DNA of 64,000 nucleotides from Ensifer canadensis (GCF_017488845.2 NZ_CP083371.1:186001-250000); one strand, 5' to 3'; counted from the first letter of the stretch, positions 26,542 through 36,093 are shown. Notes: generated by a model from the letters alone, not told the origin. Program-made: numbers and translations.

Positions 26542-27015
26542 ATGGAAAAGATTGACGAAATTGATATGCGGATCCTGTCCTGCCTCCAAAAGGACGGCAC
26601 GATTTCGCAGCGTGATCTGGCCGACCGAGTCGGACTGTCGCAGAACGCCTGCTGGCGGCGCCTGCAACGGTTGAACGCCAGCGGGCTTGTGCTTGGTACC
26701 CATGCCGCAATCGACGTCGCAGCGCTCGGCTTCGACCTTACCGTGTTCGTGATGATCCGCACCCGCCATCATTCCAAGGAATGGGCCGACAACTTCCGCA
26801 AGCATGTCGAGCGTCTGCCGGAGGTGACGGACCTCTACCGGATCGGCGGCGACTGGGACTATCTGATCAAGGTGGTGACGCGTGGCATGGCTGGCTATGA
26901 CGCCTTCTACCAGAAGCTCATCACCGATTTCGACCTGATGACGGTCACCGGCTTCTTTTCGATGGAAACCATCATCAGCAACCGCATGCCCGACCTGCGC
27001 GGCCTGATGCGGTAG
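26542..27015 (+). CDS. Lrp/AsnC-family regulator (DecR-like)
   Basis: 157 residues from the ATG at 26542 (in-frame starts up to 26482 are weaker). Helix-turn-helix at about 4-60: EIDMRILSCLQKDGTISQRD, LADRVGLSQNACWRRLQRLN. The RAM/AsnC ligand domain follows (VTDLYRIGGDWDYLIKVVTR). The close spacing of the three helices resembles cysteine-responsive members such as DecR/YbaO. It is divergent from the sulfur operon, so control by cysteine is a reasonable inference. Confidence 0.92.
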   Translation: MEKIDEIDMRILSCLQKDGTISQRDLADRVGLSQNACWRRLQRLNASGLVLGTHAAIDVAALGFDLTVFVMIRTRHHSKEWADNFRKHVERLPEVTDLYRIGGDWDYLIKVVTRGMAGYDAFYQKLITDFDLMTVTGFFSMETIISNRMPDLRGLMR

Positions 27016-27077
27016 CGTGCAGTTGATGTTCCAGGGATGCCGTTGCGCTGCGCGCCCTACCAGCCGACAACGCGCGG

Positions 27078-27986
27078 TCACCTGTTATCGGCCGGTACCG
27101 CCGCGGCAAGGAAGGTGTCGAGTGCCGGATTCTGGTCCGAACTGCGCCACGCAAGGCCGGTTTCCACCTCCGGTACGCTGCCGGCCAGCGGCAGATAGGT
27201 TGCCCCGCGCCGCTGAAGATTGGTCATCGATTGCGGCACCAGCGCCACCCCCAGCCCGGATGCGACCAGACCGACGATCGTCTGCATCTGGATGGCTTCC
27301 TGATAGGCGGTGAACGCCAGCCCATGTTCGGCGAAATATCCCGAGACGATATCGTGAAAAGCCGGTGCCGCCCGCCGTGGAAAAACGATGAATGGCGCCT
27401 TGAAGAAGTCGGCTGGTTCCAGGATTTTTCCAGCAAACCCCTTTCGTCCTTCGTTGATCCAGGCCGTCGGCACCGCGGCAACCAGCGGTTCCCGCAGCAA
27501 AGCCTGGTAGGAAAGGGCAGGATGAAGCGACGCTTGGCTGGGGGCAATGATCAGCCCGACATCGATTTCTTCGTCGAGCAACGCCTCGATTTGGATATCG
27601 CTGGTGGCTTCGCGCATCGTCAGTTCCACATGCGGATAGGCCGCGCGATAGCGGCTGACCATGTCGGGCAGAACGCTATAGTCGGCTGTGCTGACGAAGG
27701 ACAAACGCAGGTGGCCGATCTCGCCGCGTGACAGCCTTCTTGCGGTGTCGGCAAGGCCGTTCGCCCCGTCAAGCACCTGGCGGACATGGGCGAGCCATTG
27801 CCTGCCGACAGATGTCAGTTCCACGTTCCGCTTGGTGCGCTTGAACAGCTGTACCTTCAGCTCCCCCTCCAGTGCCTGTATCGATTGGCTGAGCGGCGGC
27901 TGGGTCATGTTGAGGCGAGCGGCCGCATGGCCGAAATGCAGCTCTTCGGCGACGGCGACGAATTGGCGAAGTTGCCTCAAATCCAT
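27078..27986 (-). CDS. LysR-family regulator
   Basis: 302 residues. The LysR winged helix at 1-60 reads MDLRQLRQFVAVAEELHFGH, AAARLNMTQPPLSQSIQALE, then LKVQLFKRTKRNVELT. The effector domain is of the CatR/BenM/AlsR type (LRLSFVSTADYSVLPDMVSR). It is divergent from the ilvD-like gene with about 110 bp between, and most likely activates it. Confidence 0.93.
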   Translation of the reverse strand: MDLRQLRQFVAVAEELHFGHAAARLNMTQPPLSQSIQALEGELKVQLFKRTKRNVELTSVGRQWLAHVRQVLDGANGLADTARRLSRGEIGHLRLSFVSTADYSVLPDMVSRYRAAYPHVELTMREATSDIQIEALLDEEIDVGLIIAPSQASLHPALSYQALLREPLVAAVPTAWINEGRKGFAGKILEPADFFKAPFIVFPRRAAPAFHDIVSGYFAEHGLAFTAYQEAIQMQTIVGLVASGLGVALVPQSMTNLQRRGATYLPLAGSVPEVETGLAWRSSDQNPALDTFLAAAVPADNR

Positions 27987-28096
27987 GATGCATTCCGATT
28001 GATATGTTCAACGACTTATTTGTGCGAAAAAAGTATATTTCACAGGCCTGCTGAACGCCAGTAAACTCGACCTTGAATGAACCGAGGGAGCAAATC

Positions 28097-29770
28097 ATGG
28101 CCTGCAACGAGCGCTCGAAACACATAACGCAAGGTGTCGCGCGATCCCCCAACCGGGCGATGTATTATGCGCTCGGCTACGAGAAAGCCGATTTCGACAA
28201 ACCGATGATCGGTATTGCCAACGGTCATTCGACGATCACGCCCTGCAATGCCGGGCTGCAGCCGTTGGCCGACGCCGCTGTCGCTGCCATCAAGGCTGCC
28301 GGTGCAAATCCGCAGATCTTCGGCACGCCGACGATTTCCGACGGCATGTCGATGGGCACCGAAGGCATGAAATATTCGCTTGTGTCCCGCGAGGTCATCG
28401 CCGACTGCGTCGAAACCTCGGTACAGGGACAGTGGATGGACGGCGTGCTCGTGCTCGGCGGCTGCGACAAGAACATGCCGGGCGGCATGATCGGTATCCT
28501 CCGCGCCAATGTGCCGGCGATCTATGTCTATGGCGGCACGATCAAGCCTGGCCACTGGAAGGGGCAAAGCCTTTCGATCGTCTCCGCCTTCGAAGCCGTC
28601 GGCGCCTTCATGGCGGGCAAGATGAGCGAGGAGGATTTCGACGGCATCGAGCGCAATGCCTGCCCGTCGACCGGCTCCTGCGGTGGCATGTACACCGCCA
28701 ACACCATGAGCTCGTCCTTCGAGGCGCTTGGTATGTCGCTTCTTTACTCGTCCAACATGGCCAATCCAGACCAGGAGAAGATGGAGAGCTCAGCTCAATC
28801 CGCCAAGGTCCTGGTCGAGGCGGTCAAGAAGGGCATCAAGCCGCGGGACATCGTCACGCGCAAGTCGATCGAAAATGCCGTGGCCCTGATCATGGCGACG
28901 GGCGGATCGACCAATGCGGTGCTGCATTACCTCGCCATCGGGCATGCGGCGGAAGTCGAGTGGACACTGGACGACTTCGAGCGCGTTCGCCGCAAGGTCC
29001 CCGTCCTCTGTGACCTCAAGCCGTCGGGCAGATACATGGCCGTCGATCTGCACAAGGCGGGCGGCGTGCCGCAGGTGCTGAAGATCCTTCTGAATGCAGG
29101 TCTTCTGCATGGCGACTGTTTGACGATCACAGGCAGGACGATCGGGGAAGAGCTTGCAGCCGTTCCGGACGAGCCGCGGTCGGATCAGGATGTCATCCGG
29201 CCCTATGAAAGACCGATCTACCGCGAGGGCCACCTCGCGGTGTTGAAGGGGAATCTGGCCGAAGGCGGTGCCGTCGCCAAGATCAGTGGTTTGAAAAGCC
29301 GAGTCATGAGCGGGCCCGCGCGCGTGTTCGAGGACGAACAATCGGCGATGGATGCCATCCTGTCGGACCGGATCAGGCCAGGCGATATCCTCGTTTTACG
29401 TTACCTCGGCCCAAAGGGCGGCCCGGGAATGCCCGAGATGCTCGCGCCAACTTCGGCGATCATCGGCAGGGGCCTCGGCGACAGCGTCGGCCTTATCACC
29501 GACGGCCGCTTCTCGGGCGGCACCTGGGGCATGGTCGTCGGCCACGTCACGCCGGAAGCTTTTGAAGGCGGCACGATCGCGCTGGTAGAAGAGGGCGACC
29601 GCATCGTCATCGACGCCCATCAGCAGCTGCTGCAACTCGAAGTGGATCCGGAAGAGCTGGCAAGAAGGCGCACCCAGTGGCGGCAGCCGGAACCGCGCTA
29701 CAAACGCGGTGTGCTGGCAAAGTTTGCAGCGCTGGCGCGCCCGGCCAACGAAGGGGCGGTCACCGGCTGA
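28097..29770 (+). CDS. ilvD: Dihydroxy-acid dehydratase (IlvD family)
   Basis: 557 residues from [11 protein letters not shown], with GAGGGAG just upstream; an ATG at 28073 is less likely. Iron-sulfur cysteines are in [24 protein letters not shown] and [16 protein letters not shown]. Late motifs [20 protein letters not shown] and the Ser-containing end are typical. The protein dehydrates 2,3-dihydroxy acids, in branched-chain amino acid synthesis or for a sugar acid. It is shorter than the about 610-residue E. coli form. With a private LysR regulator it is likely a second copy beside a chromosomal ilvD, so a catabolic role is possible. Confidence 0.92.
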   Translation: MACNERSKHITQGVARSPNRAMYYALGYEKADFDKPMIGIANGHSTITPCNAGLQPLADAAVAAIKAAGANPQIFGTPTISDGMSMGTEGMKYSLVSREVIADCVETSVQGQWMDGVLVLGGCDKNMPGGMIGILRANVPAIYVYGGTIKPGHWKGQSLSIVSAFEAVGAFMAGKMSEEDFDGIERNACPSTGSCGGMYTANTMSSSFEALGMSLLYSSNMANPDQEKMESSAQSAKVLVEAVKKGIKPRDIVTRKSIENAVALIMATGGSTNAVLHYLAIGHAAEVEWTLDDFERVRRKVPVLCDLKPSGRYMAVDLHKAGGVPQVLKILLNAGLLHGDCLTITGRTIGEELAAVPDEPRSDQDVIRPYERPIYREGHLAVLKGNLAEGGAVAKISGLKSRVMSGPARVFEDEQSAMDAILSDRIRPGDILVLRYLGPKGGPGMPEMLAPTSAIIGRGLGDSVGLITDGRFSGGTWGMVVGHVTPEAFEGGTIALVEEGDRIVIDAHQQLLQLEVDPEELARRRTQWRQPEPRYKRGVLAKFAALARPANEGAVTG

Positions 29771-30089
29771 ATGTCATCCTGGCTTCGGTCCGTCGCTCAG
29801 ATGTGCCGGGTCTGCGAAAACGCCATGCTGTTGTTTCCAAAGTCTGAAACGGCGTCGGTCTTTCGGGCCGATGCTCTCATGAAAAGACCCATGCTGCCTT
29901 ACTGCGACTTTCTAGCGCCTGCCCAGCCAAAGCCCCGCAGGCGCTGCCGGCCCTATTCGTTAAAGGGCGGCTAACGATAGGAGAATGCGACTTTACGTAT
30001 ATTTGAAATGGGGCTTGGCCCGCTCTTGCCCAATTGCTAGTTGTGTGCTGGGGAAGCCCGCTGGTGATTCATGCGGGAGGGGTAAGATC
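29771..30089. other. Intergenic region upstream of the autotransporter gene
   Basis: No supported gene. The frames starting at 29771 and 29985 lack family resemblance; the latter runs into the autotransporter in frame but carries a better start at 30090. No clear sigma-70 promoter or operator was recognised. Confidence 0.4.
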
Positions 30090-33000
30090 TTGTCGCGTTT
30101 CGTTTCTGTTCTGTGGGCGTTGTTCGCCCTGTTTGTCGTTGCGTTGTGTGTGCCGCAAGTGGCGATGGCCGCTCCGTCAGATGGTTGTACGGCGATCAAT
30201 TCGACCTGGGGTACGGGTAAAATGCTCGCGGCCGGAGCTGAGCTATGGGATCAGTCCCTCCTTCTGAATGCTGGCGAAACGATTACGTATCACGCGACGA
30301 CTTCCGGCAGTTTGAATGCGGGCAATGATCGTTATAGCGGAGCGGGTTTTGCGCTCTACACGGAAGGTCCCCCGACAAACTACGGTATCATCGTTGAAGA
30401 GTACGCAACATCGGTTAGTGAACTCAACCTGACCGGCACGCACACAGTGCCCGCCAGCGGCGAGTATGTCGTCTATGCCTGGAGCAACGTCAGCGGCGCG
30501 ACGATACAGGCGACGGTGAGCTGCGTAGCACCGCCGTCGACGGATGCCACCTTGGCCAGCTTGTCGCTGACCGGAACCTCCCTGTCTCCGACGTTTGCGC
30601 CGGGCACGACATCCTATACGGCCTCTGTTCCCAATACGACGGCGTCGCTGACGGTGACACCCACGGTCAATGACGCGGGGGCGACCATCACGGTCAACGG
30701 AGTGGCCGTTGTTTCGGGGACGGCCTCTGGCCTGATCCCCCTTTCCGTCGGTTCGAACACGCTGACCACGGTGGTGACGGCCGAAGACGGCACGGCATCG
30801 AAGACCTACACGGTGAACGTGACCCGTGCGGCTTCGTCGAATGCCGACCTCGACAGCATGATCTTGAGTGATGGCACGCTATCGCCATCGTTTGCCGCAG
30901 CAACGACATCCTATACGGCGTCGGTGCCGAACGCGACGACGTCGCTGACGGTGACGTCAATGATCGGCCATTCGGCGGCGACATTGACGATCAATGGCGA
31001 TCCGGTCGCCTCGAATGCGGCTTCCGGTGCGATTGCGCTCAATGTCGGCTCGAACACGGTGACGGCGGTGGTCACGGCCGAAGATGGCACGACCGTGAAA
31101 ACCTATACCGTTACGGTGACACGCGCGCCTTCGGCAAATGCCGACTTGTCCGGCCTGGACTTGAGCGCCGGCACGCTGTCGCCGGCCTTTGCCTCCGGCA
31201 CGGTTTCCTACACGGCTACAGTTCCCAATGCGGCGGCATCACTGACCGTGACGCCCACGGTCAGTGACACGACGGCGTCGGTCACAGTCAATGGGGTCGC
31301 CGTCGCGACGGGTACAGCTTCGGGCACGATCGCGCTTGCGGTCGGCACCAACGTCCTGACGACGGTGGTGACGGCCCAGGACGGTACGACGAAAACATAT
31401 ACGGTAACGGCGACGCGGGCCGCCTCTGCAAATGCCGACCTGTCGAGCCTGAGCCTGAGCGCCGGCACGCTATCTCCCGCCTTTGCGTTCGGTACGACCA
31501 CCTACACGGCCTCGGTCCCCAATGCGACGACGTCGCTGACGGTGACGCCAGGGGTAAGCGATACGACAGCGACGATTACGGTCAATGGGGTGGCCGTCTC
31601 TTCGGGTGCAGCCTCGGGCACGATCGCGCTTGCGGTCGGAGCCAATGTCGTGACGACGGTCGTCACCGCTCAGGATGGCACGACGGTGAACACCTACACG
31701 GTGACGGTAACGCGTGCTGCGTCGTCGAATTCCGACCTGTCCGGCCTGGGCTTGAGTGCAGGCGCACTGTCTCCGGCGTTCGCATCCGGCACAACCAGCT
31801 ACACGGCTTTCATTCCGAATACGACGACGTCGCTGACTGTGACGCCTGATGTCAGCGATACGACCGCAACGGTCACCGTCAATGGCGTGGCGGTGGCTTC
31901 GGGCGCTGCCTCCGGCTCGATCGCGCTTGCGGTCGGTCCGAATGTGCTGACCACGGTCGTGACAGCCGAGGACGGTACGACGAACACCTACACGGTCACA
32001 GTGACGCGCGCGCCGTCGACGAATGCAGACCTGTCCGGCCTGTCGCTCAGCAGCGGCACGCTGTCTCCGGCGTTTGCGACGGGCACGACGGCCTACACGG
32101 CCTCGGTCCCCAATGCCACGGCCTCATTGACGCTGACGCCGACCGCAAGCGATGCGACGGCGTCCATCACTGTCAACGGGGTAACAGTCGTGTCGGGTGC
32201 TGCCTCGGGCTCCGTCACGCTTGCGGTCGGCACCAACGTCGTCACGACGGTGGTGACGGCCCAGGATGGCACGACGCAGACGTCTTACACGCTGACGGTC
32301 ACTCGTGCGGCCTCGACGAACGCCGAGTTGTCCGGGCTCGGCCTAAGCAGCGGCACGCTGTCACCGACATTCGCATCGGGCACGATGTCGTACACGGCTT
32401 CGGTTTCCAACGCGACGGCGTCGCTGACGGTGACACCGCTGGTCAGTGACGCAACGGCGACGGTGACGGTCAACGGCGTGGCCGTCGCGTCGGGCACCGC
32501 GTCCGGAGCGATAGCGCTTGCGGTCGGCTCCAACACGGTGACGACCGTGGTCACGGCCGGGGATGGTGCGACGCAGACGAGCTACACTGTTATCGTGACC
32601 CGTGCGCTTGCCGCTTCGACCGACGCCAATCTGTCGGGCCTGTCGTTGAGCATCGGCACGCTGTCTCCGGCCTTTTCGTCCGGCGCGACGTCCTATACGG
32701 CGTCGGTTCCAAATGCGACGGCGTCGTTGACGCTGACGCCGGTGGCAAGCGATGCGGCGGCGACAGTCACCGTCAACGGAGCGCCGGTCGCATCCGGCGC
32801 AGCTTCTGCCTCGATCCCGCTCTCAGTCGGCTCGAATACGCTGGCCACGGTCGTGACGGCGGAGGATGGCACCGTGAAGACCTATACGGTGACCGTCACC
32901 CGCGCCGCGCCAGCGGCCAACTTCACGTTCACGCCGGCGGCGGGCGCTCTTCCACCGGCGATGGCCGGCGAGAAATACGCGCAGCCGATATCGGCCGCGG

Positions 33001-34496
33001 GAGGTACCGGCGCTCTGCTCTACGCGGTGAGCGGCGGCACCCTTCCCAAGGGCATGGTCCTCAACGTTTCCACGGGCGAGTTGACCGGACCGCTGAGCAA
33101 CGATGCCGAGGTCACGGATTACAGCTTTACGGTTTCCGTCACCGATGCCGCCGGCAGCACGGCGAGCGCCGCCTATACGCTGAAGGTCACGGCTCGCGAG
33201 GTCAGCGTCGCCGACCAGATCGTCAACGTTCCCGCGGGCTCATCGCCGCCAAATGTGTATTTGAATGGCGGGGCGACCGGTGGACCGTTCAGCGACGCGC
33301 AGGTCCTTACCGTGAGCCCCGCCAACGCCGGCAAAGCGGAGATTATCGAGGGGGAGCTGGCCCAGGTCGGTGCATTCGCTCCGGTTGGCTATTACCTGAA
33401 GTTTACACCGGATCCTGCTTTCTCCGGCCAGGCAAAGATCGGATACCAGCTGACGGCCGCCGCCGGAGCGTCGAATGTCGGTGTGATCACCTACAACTTG
33501 AGCTTCGACGCAGATGCCGTCATCGGCGAGATCGATTCACTGGTGCGAGGCTTTGTCCAGACCCGGCAAAATCTCCTGGCGTCAAGCATCCAGGTGCCGG
33601 GCCTGCTGGAGCGGCGCCGACTGCAGGCCGGAACCGACCCGGTGACGATGCGTCTGTCGCCCTCGACGGATGGGGTCGGCATGAGCTTTGCCACCAGCTT
33701 GGCTCAGCTCGAAGCGGCGAGAAACGCTGCAGACGGTATCGAAGGCGGCGAAGTTTCGCCGTTCAACGCATGGCTTGACGCCACGATGATGCTCCACAAT
33801 CGGGAGCAGAACGATGATCGGTGGGGCGGCTTTGGCCTTCTTTCGGTCGGCGTTGATTATCTGCTCAACGAAAAGGCGCTGGTCGGGTTCTCGTTCCATC
33901 TCGATCATATGACCGATCCGACGGATGACGACGCCGAGATCCGTGGCACAGGCTGGCTTGCCGGACCGTATACGTCGCTCGAACTGGTGACGGGCATCTT
34001 CTTCAATACCAGTCTTCTCTATGGCGGTTCCAGCAACGATATCGATACCGCCTTCTTCGACGGCTCCTTCGATAGCAGCCGATGGATGTGGGACAGCTCC
34101 ATCACCGGCCAATGGGACCTCAATGAGGAGACGGTCGTGATGCCGAAGCTGCGCGCCGTTTACCTCAATGAGAATGTCGAAGACTACGGCGTTCAGAATG
34201 TGGCTGGCGGCGATGTCGCTCTGGAAGGATTCACCCTCGAGCAGTTCCGGGTGAGCCTCGGGGCCGAGATCGAGCGGCAGTTTACACTGGAGAACGACAT
34301 GACGCTCAAACCACGGCTCGGTGCCGCGGCCGGGTACTCCGGTCTCGATGGCAATGGCATGTTCGGTTCGGTGTTGGCTGGTTTGTCTCTGCAGGCGAAC
34401 GAGAGCTGGGTTGTCGACGCAAACCTGCGCGTAACCGTGGAAGGCGATGGTGAGACCTATGCTGGTGCGCGCTTGGGGGTCGGCGGACGATTCTAG
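30090..34496 (+). CDS. Autotransporter adhesin with eight cadherin-like repeats
   Basis: 1468 residues from the TTG at 30090, preceded by GGGAGGGG (30074-30082). A frame opening at 29985 would place 35 odd residues before the signal peptide. Order: signal peptide (1-28, ending QVAMA); a head of about 120 residues; eight tandem 98-100-residue beta-sandwich repeats (about 150-942), each with LSxGTLSPAF, YTASVPNAT, ATVTVNGVAVASG, TVVTAEDGT and KTYTVTVTRA; one putative Ig/He_PIG domain (about 945-1034, TGALLYAVSGGTLPKGM); a linker; and a C-terminal beta-barrel (about 1218-1468) ending in GVGGRF with the usual final Phe. A type V secreted surface protein, probably adhesive. Very Thr/Ala/Ser-rich. 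Confidence 0.9.
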   Translation: MSRFVSVLWALFALFVVALCVPQVAMAAPSDGCTAINSTWGTGKMLAAGAELWDQSLLLNAGETITYHATTSGSLNAGNDRYSGAGFALYTEGPPTNYGIIVEEYATSVSELNLTGTHTVPASGEYVVYAWSNVSGATIQATVSCVAPPSTDATLASLSLTGTSLSPTFAPGTTSYTASVPNTTASLTVTPTVNDAGATITVNGVAVVSGTASGLIPLSVGSNTLTTVVTAEDGTASKTYTVNVTRAASSNADLDSMILSDGTLSPSFAAATTSYTASVPNATTSLTVTSMIGHSAATLTINGDPVASNAASGAIALNVGSNTVTAVVTAEDGTTVKTYTVTVTRAPSANADLSGLDLSAGTLSPAFASGTVSYTATVPNAAASLTVTPTVSDTTASVTVNGVAVATGTASGTIALAVGTNVLTTVVTAQDGTTKTYTVTATRAASANADLSSLSLSAGTLSPAFAFGTTTYTASVPNATTSLTVTPGVSDTTATITVNGVAVSSGAASGTIALAVGANVVTTVVTAQDGTTVNTYTVTVTRAASSNSDLSGLGLSAGALSPAFASGTTSYTAFIPNTTTSLTVTPDVSDTTATVTVNGVAVASGAASGSIALAVGPNVLTTVVTAEDGTTNTYTVTVTRAPSTNADLSGLSLSSGTLSPAFATGTTAYTASVPNATASLTLTPTASDATASITVNGVTVVSGAASGSVTLAVGTNVVTTVVTAQDGTTQTSYTLTVTRAASTNAELSGLGLSSGTLSPTFASGTMSYTASVSNATASLTVTPLVSDATATVTVNGVAVASGTASGAIALAVGSNTVTTVVTAGDGATQTSYTVIVTRALAASTDANLSGLSLSIGTLSPAFSSGATSYTASVPNATASLTLTPVASDAAATVTVNGAPVASGAASASIPLSVGSNTLATVVTAEDGTVKTYTVTVTRAAPAANFTFTPAAGALPPAMAGEKYAQPISAAGGTGALLYAVSGGTLPKGMVLNVSTGELTGPLSNDAEVTDYSFTVSVTDAAGSTASAAYTLKVTAREVSVADQIVNVPAGSSPPNVYLNGGATGGPFSDAQVLTVSPANAGKAEIIEGELAQVGAFAPVGYYLKFTPDPAFSGQAKIGYQLTAAAGASNVGVITYNLSFDADAVIGEIDSLVRGFVQTRQNLLASSIQVPGLLERRRLQAGTDPVTMRLSPSTDGVGMSFATSLAQLEAARNAADGIEGGEVSPFNAWLDATMMLHNREQNDDRWGGFGLLSVGVDYLLNEKALVGFSFHLDHMTDPTDDDAEIRGTGWLAGPYTSLELVTGIFFNTSLLYGGSSNDIDTAFFDGSFDSSRWMWDSSITGQWDLNEETVVMPKLRAVYLNENVEDYGVQNVAGGDVALEGFTLEQFRVSLGAEIERQFTLENDMTLKPRLGAAAGYSGLDGNGMFGSVLAGLSLQANESWVVDANLRVTVEGDGETYAGARLGVGGRF
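30538..32915 (+). repeat. Eight tandem about 297-bp coding repeats
   Basis: The DNA encoding the cadherin-like units is itself repetitive (for example CGGCACGCTGTCTCCGGC recurs), with unit length 294-303 bp. Units 3-7 are most alike, and units 1, 2 and 8 are more divergent. This suggests expansion from the middle and a risk of length variation or assembly collapse. Confidence 0.85.
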
Positions 34497-34500
34497 AGTG

Positions 34501-34551
34501 TCGCATCGTGCGTTTCCGCGGCTCCGCCTGAAGCGGAAACGCACGATGCGA
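34501..34551. terminator. Perfect 19-bp inverted repeat after the autotransporter
   Basis: TCGCATCGTGCGTTTCCGC (34501-34519) and GCGGAAACGCACGATGCGA (34533-34551) pair without mismatch around a 13-nt loop. It begins 4 bp after the stop codon. There is no T run, so it may act as a Rho-dependent site or mRNA 3' protector, or be a dispersed palindrome. Confidence 0.6.
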
Positions 34552-34979
34552 ATCCCTGGCAAAAAGATCAGATTGCACGACTTTCCGCAGCCGCTGTCGC
34601 CGAGATAGCGGCTGTTCGATCGAAAATGAGCACCGCCTTATTTCGATGACGAGCCGTCTTCGGCGGGCAGCCTCCTCGACGTTTCCTTGCGTCGCTCAAT
34701 TGCGGATTGCTGATCGTTCGTCCGCCTGCTCTCGACGCGTGCAGCAGGGTCGAATGCGGCCTATAGCCCCAAATCGAACGGAAGCGTCAGATGAGGCCTG
34801 CGGGATGGCTGATGGATTTTGTGAAGGACAACGCAGCTGGCGTAAACGGCTGCGAGATTTCCGAACTCAGTAGCGTTGTGCTGCCGGCCTCTGCTCTTCT
34901 GACGGCGGCCGACGACTACGCGCCATTTGCCGATCCGCATCGCTCGACAGACGGGTCGCGTGTGGTTACATCGCTTGCC
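34552..34979. other. Intergenic stretch, no supported gene
   Basis: About 430 bp. An in-frame extension of the DUF2809 gene starts at 34791 but is not hydrophobic and lacks family resemblance. No operator or promoter recognised. Confidence 0.35.
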
Positions 34980-35384
34980 ATGGAACTCCGCTTCAACCGT
35001 ACCGCCTTCTTATTTTCCATCCTTCTGTTCGTCGTCCTCGTCGTGCTGGCAACGTGTGGGGCCGGATGGGGTTGGGTCCGCAGTTTTTCCGGCGATGTCC
35101 TTGCCGTGATGTGGGTGTACTGCACGCTGGCATCGGCGGTGAAAGCTCGACCCCAGCTGCTCGCCGGTATCGCCTTCCTGCTAGGCGTGGCGATCGAGCT
35201 TGCGCAGTATCTGGCGGCCAGTTTCGATATCCGCATTTCCAATCCCGTCTTGAGGATCGTGCTTGGAGCCACGCCGGACTGGTGGGATGTGCTCGCCTAT
35301 GCGCTGGGTGCGGTCCTCGTGTTGGCCATCGCAATGCTCGGCCGCTTCCGGCACCGCCGTCACGTCGGTGCATACGCGCTTTGA
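34980..35384 (+). CDS. DUF2809 small membrane protein
   Basis: 134 residues from MELRFNRTAFLF at 34980. Four membrane segments: FLFSILLFVVLVVLATCG, SGDVLAVMWVYCTLASAV, LLAGIAFLLGVAIELAQYL and WDVLAYALGAVLVLAIAM. The ELAQYL...P(D/N)WWDVLAYxxG pattern is that of DUF2809 (VanZ-like topology). Function not established. Its stop abuts the stop of the convergent TetR gene with no spare base, so no terminator separates them. Confidence 0.82.
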   Translation: MELRFNRTAFLFSILLFVVLVVLATCGAGWGWVRSFSGDVLAVMWVYCTLASAVKARPQLLAGIAFLLGVAIELAQYLAASFDIRISNPVLRIVLGATPDWWDVLAYALGAVLVLAIAMLGRFRHRRHVGAYAL

Positions 35385-35960
35385 TCAGACGGAAGCGGGC
35401 GCTTTCGAAACCAGTCCCATTGCGCCCGAGACCAGACGCGCGACATGTGCCGTATCCGGCGCCTCGCCGAAAAGGATGCGGTACATGATCGGTGAGACGA
35501 CGCGGTCCATGACGGCGTCGACCTCAGGAAATGCTTCGCCACGGTCCGCAGCGCGTGCTGCGATCACCTCAATCTGCTGCTTGGTGAAGTTGCAGCACTG
35601 ATAGGCGCCGCTGCCGTCCTGCGCTGCCAGCACGTCACGTATCATCTCACGCCCGGGTTTCGAGGACATTTCCTCGGCGTATTGTTCGGCCCAGGCCAGA
35701 AGATCCTTGCCACCATTTCCGGTATCGACCGGCTGCATGTCGGGTTTCAGCCGTTCGACAGCGACATCTGCCAGGAGTTCCTGGATGTCGCCCCAACGGC
35801 GATAGATGGTCGAGGGCGTGACGCCCGCTTCGACGGCGATCATCGGAATGGTGATCTCTGCGCGCTCCATTCGTGTCATCAGAGCCTGAACGGCCCCGTG
35901 CACCGACGCCTGTACCCTGGCGCTTCGCCCGCCTGGACGGGGACCTTCCCTGCCTGCCAT
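35385..35960 (-). CDS. TetR-family regulator of the divergent MFS gene
   Basis: 191 residues. N-terminal helix-turn-helix: MERAEITIPMIAVEAGVTPS, TIYRRWGDIQELLADVAVER. The C-terminal domain (MSSKPGREMIRDVLAAQDGS onward) matches the TetR_C subgroup near drug exporters. Divergent from an MFS transporter with 133 bp between that carry repeated motifs. A classic repressor-efflux pair. Confidence 0.92.
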   Translation of the reverse strand: MAGREGPRPGGRSARVQASVHGAVQALMTRMERAEITIPMIAVEAGVTPSTIYRRWGDIQELLADVAVERLKPDMQPVDTGNGGKDLLAWAEQYAEEMSSKPGREMIRDVLAAQDGSGAYQCCNFTKQQIEVIAARAADRGEAFPEVDAVMDRVVSPIMYRILFGEAPDTAHVARLVSGAMGLVSKAPASV

Positions 35961-36014
35961 TCCAACCCTTCCTTCCGCGTGCTGCGCATGGATCAGAAAC
36001 TTTCACTGCACCAT

Positions 36015-36080
36015 AAACGCAAATTATTTGCTTTTATCGGCGTTCGTCCCTACATCGCCTAAACGCAACGATTTAGCGTT
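36015..36080. promoter_or_regulatory. Operator candidates between tetR and the MFS gene
   Basis: TAAACGCAA occurs twice as a direct repeat, at 36015-36023 and 36060-36068. The second is followed by an inverted TTTAGCGTTA (36072-36081), making a loose palindrome, and the first overlaps GCAAA-TTA-TTTGC (36019-36031). The second site lies 14 bp before the MFS start codon, which has no clear ribosome-binding site. Likely TetR binding sites. Confidence 0.5.
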
Positions 36081-36093
36081 AAGGGCTATATAG

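Noticed and set aside
29985..30089. Longer start of the autotransporter at 29985
   Set aside because: The added residues would bury the signal peptide, while a strong GGGAGGGG lies in front of the TTG at 30090.
30538..32915. The repeat block as a CRISPR-like or satellite array
   Set aside because: The 297-bp units are in frame and encode a coherent protein domain; there are no short direct repeats with unique spacers.
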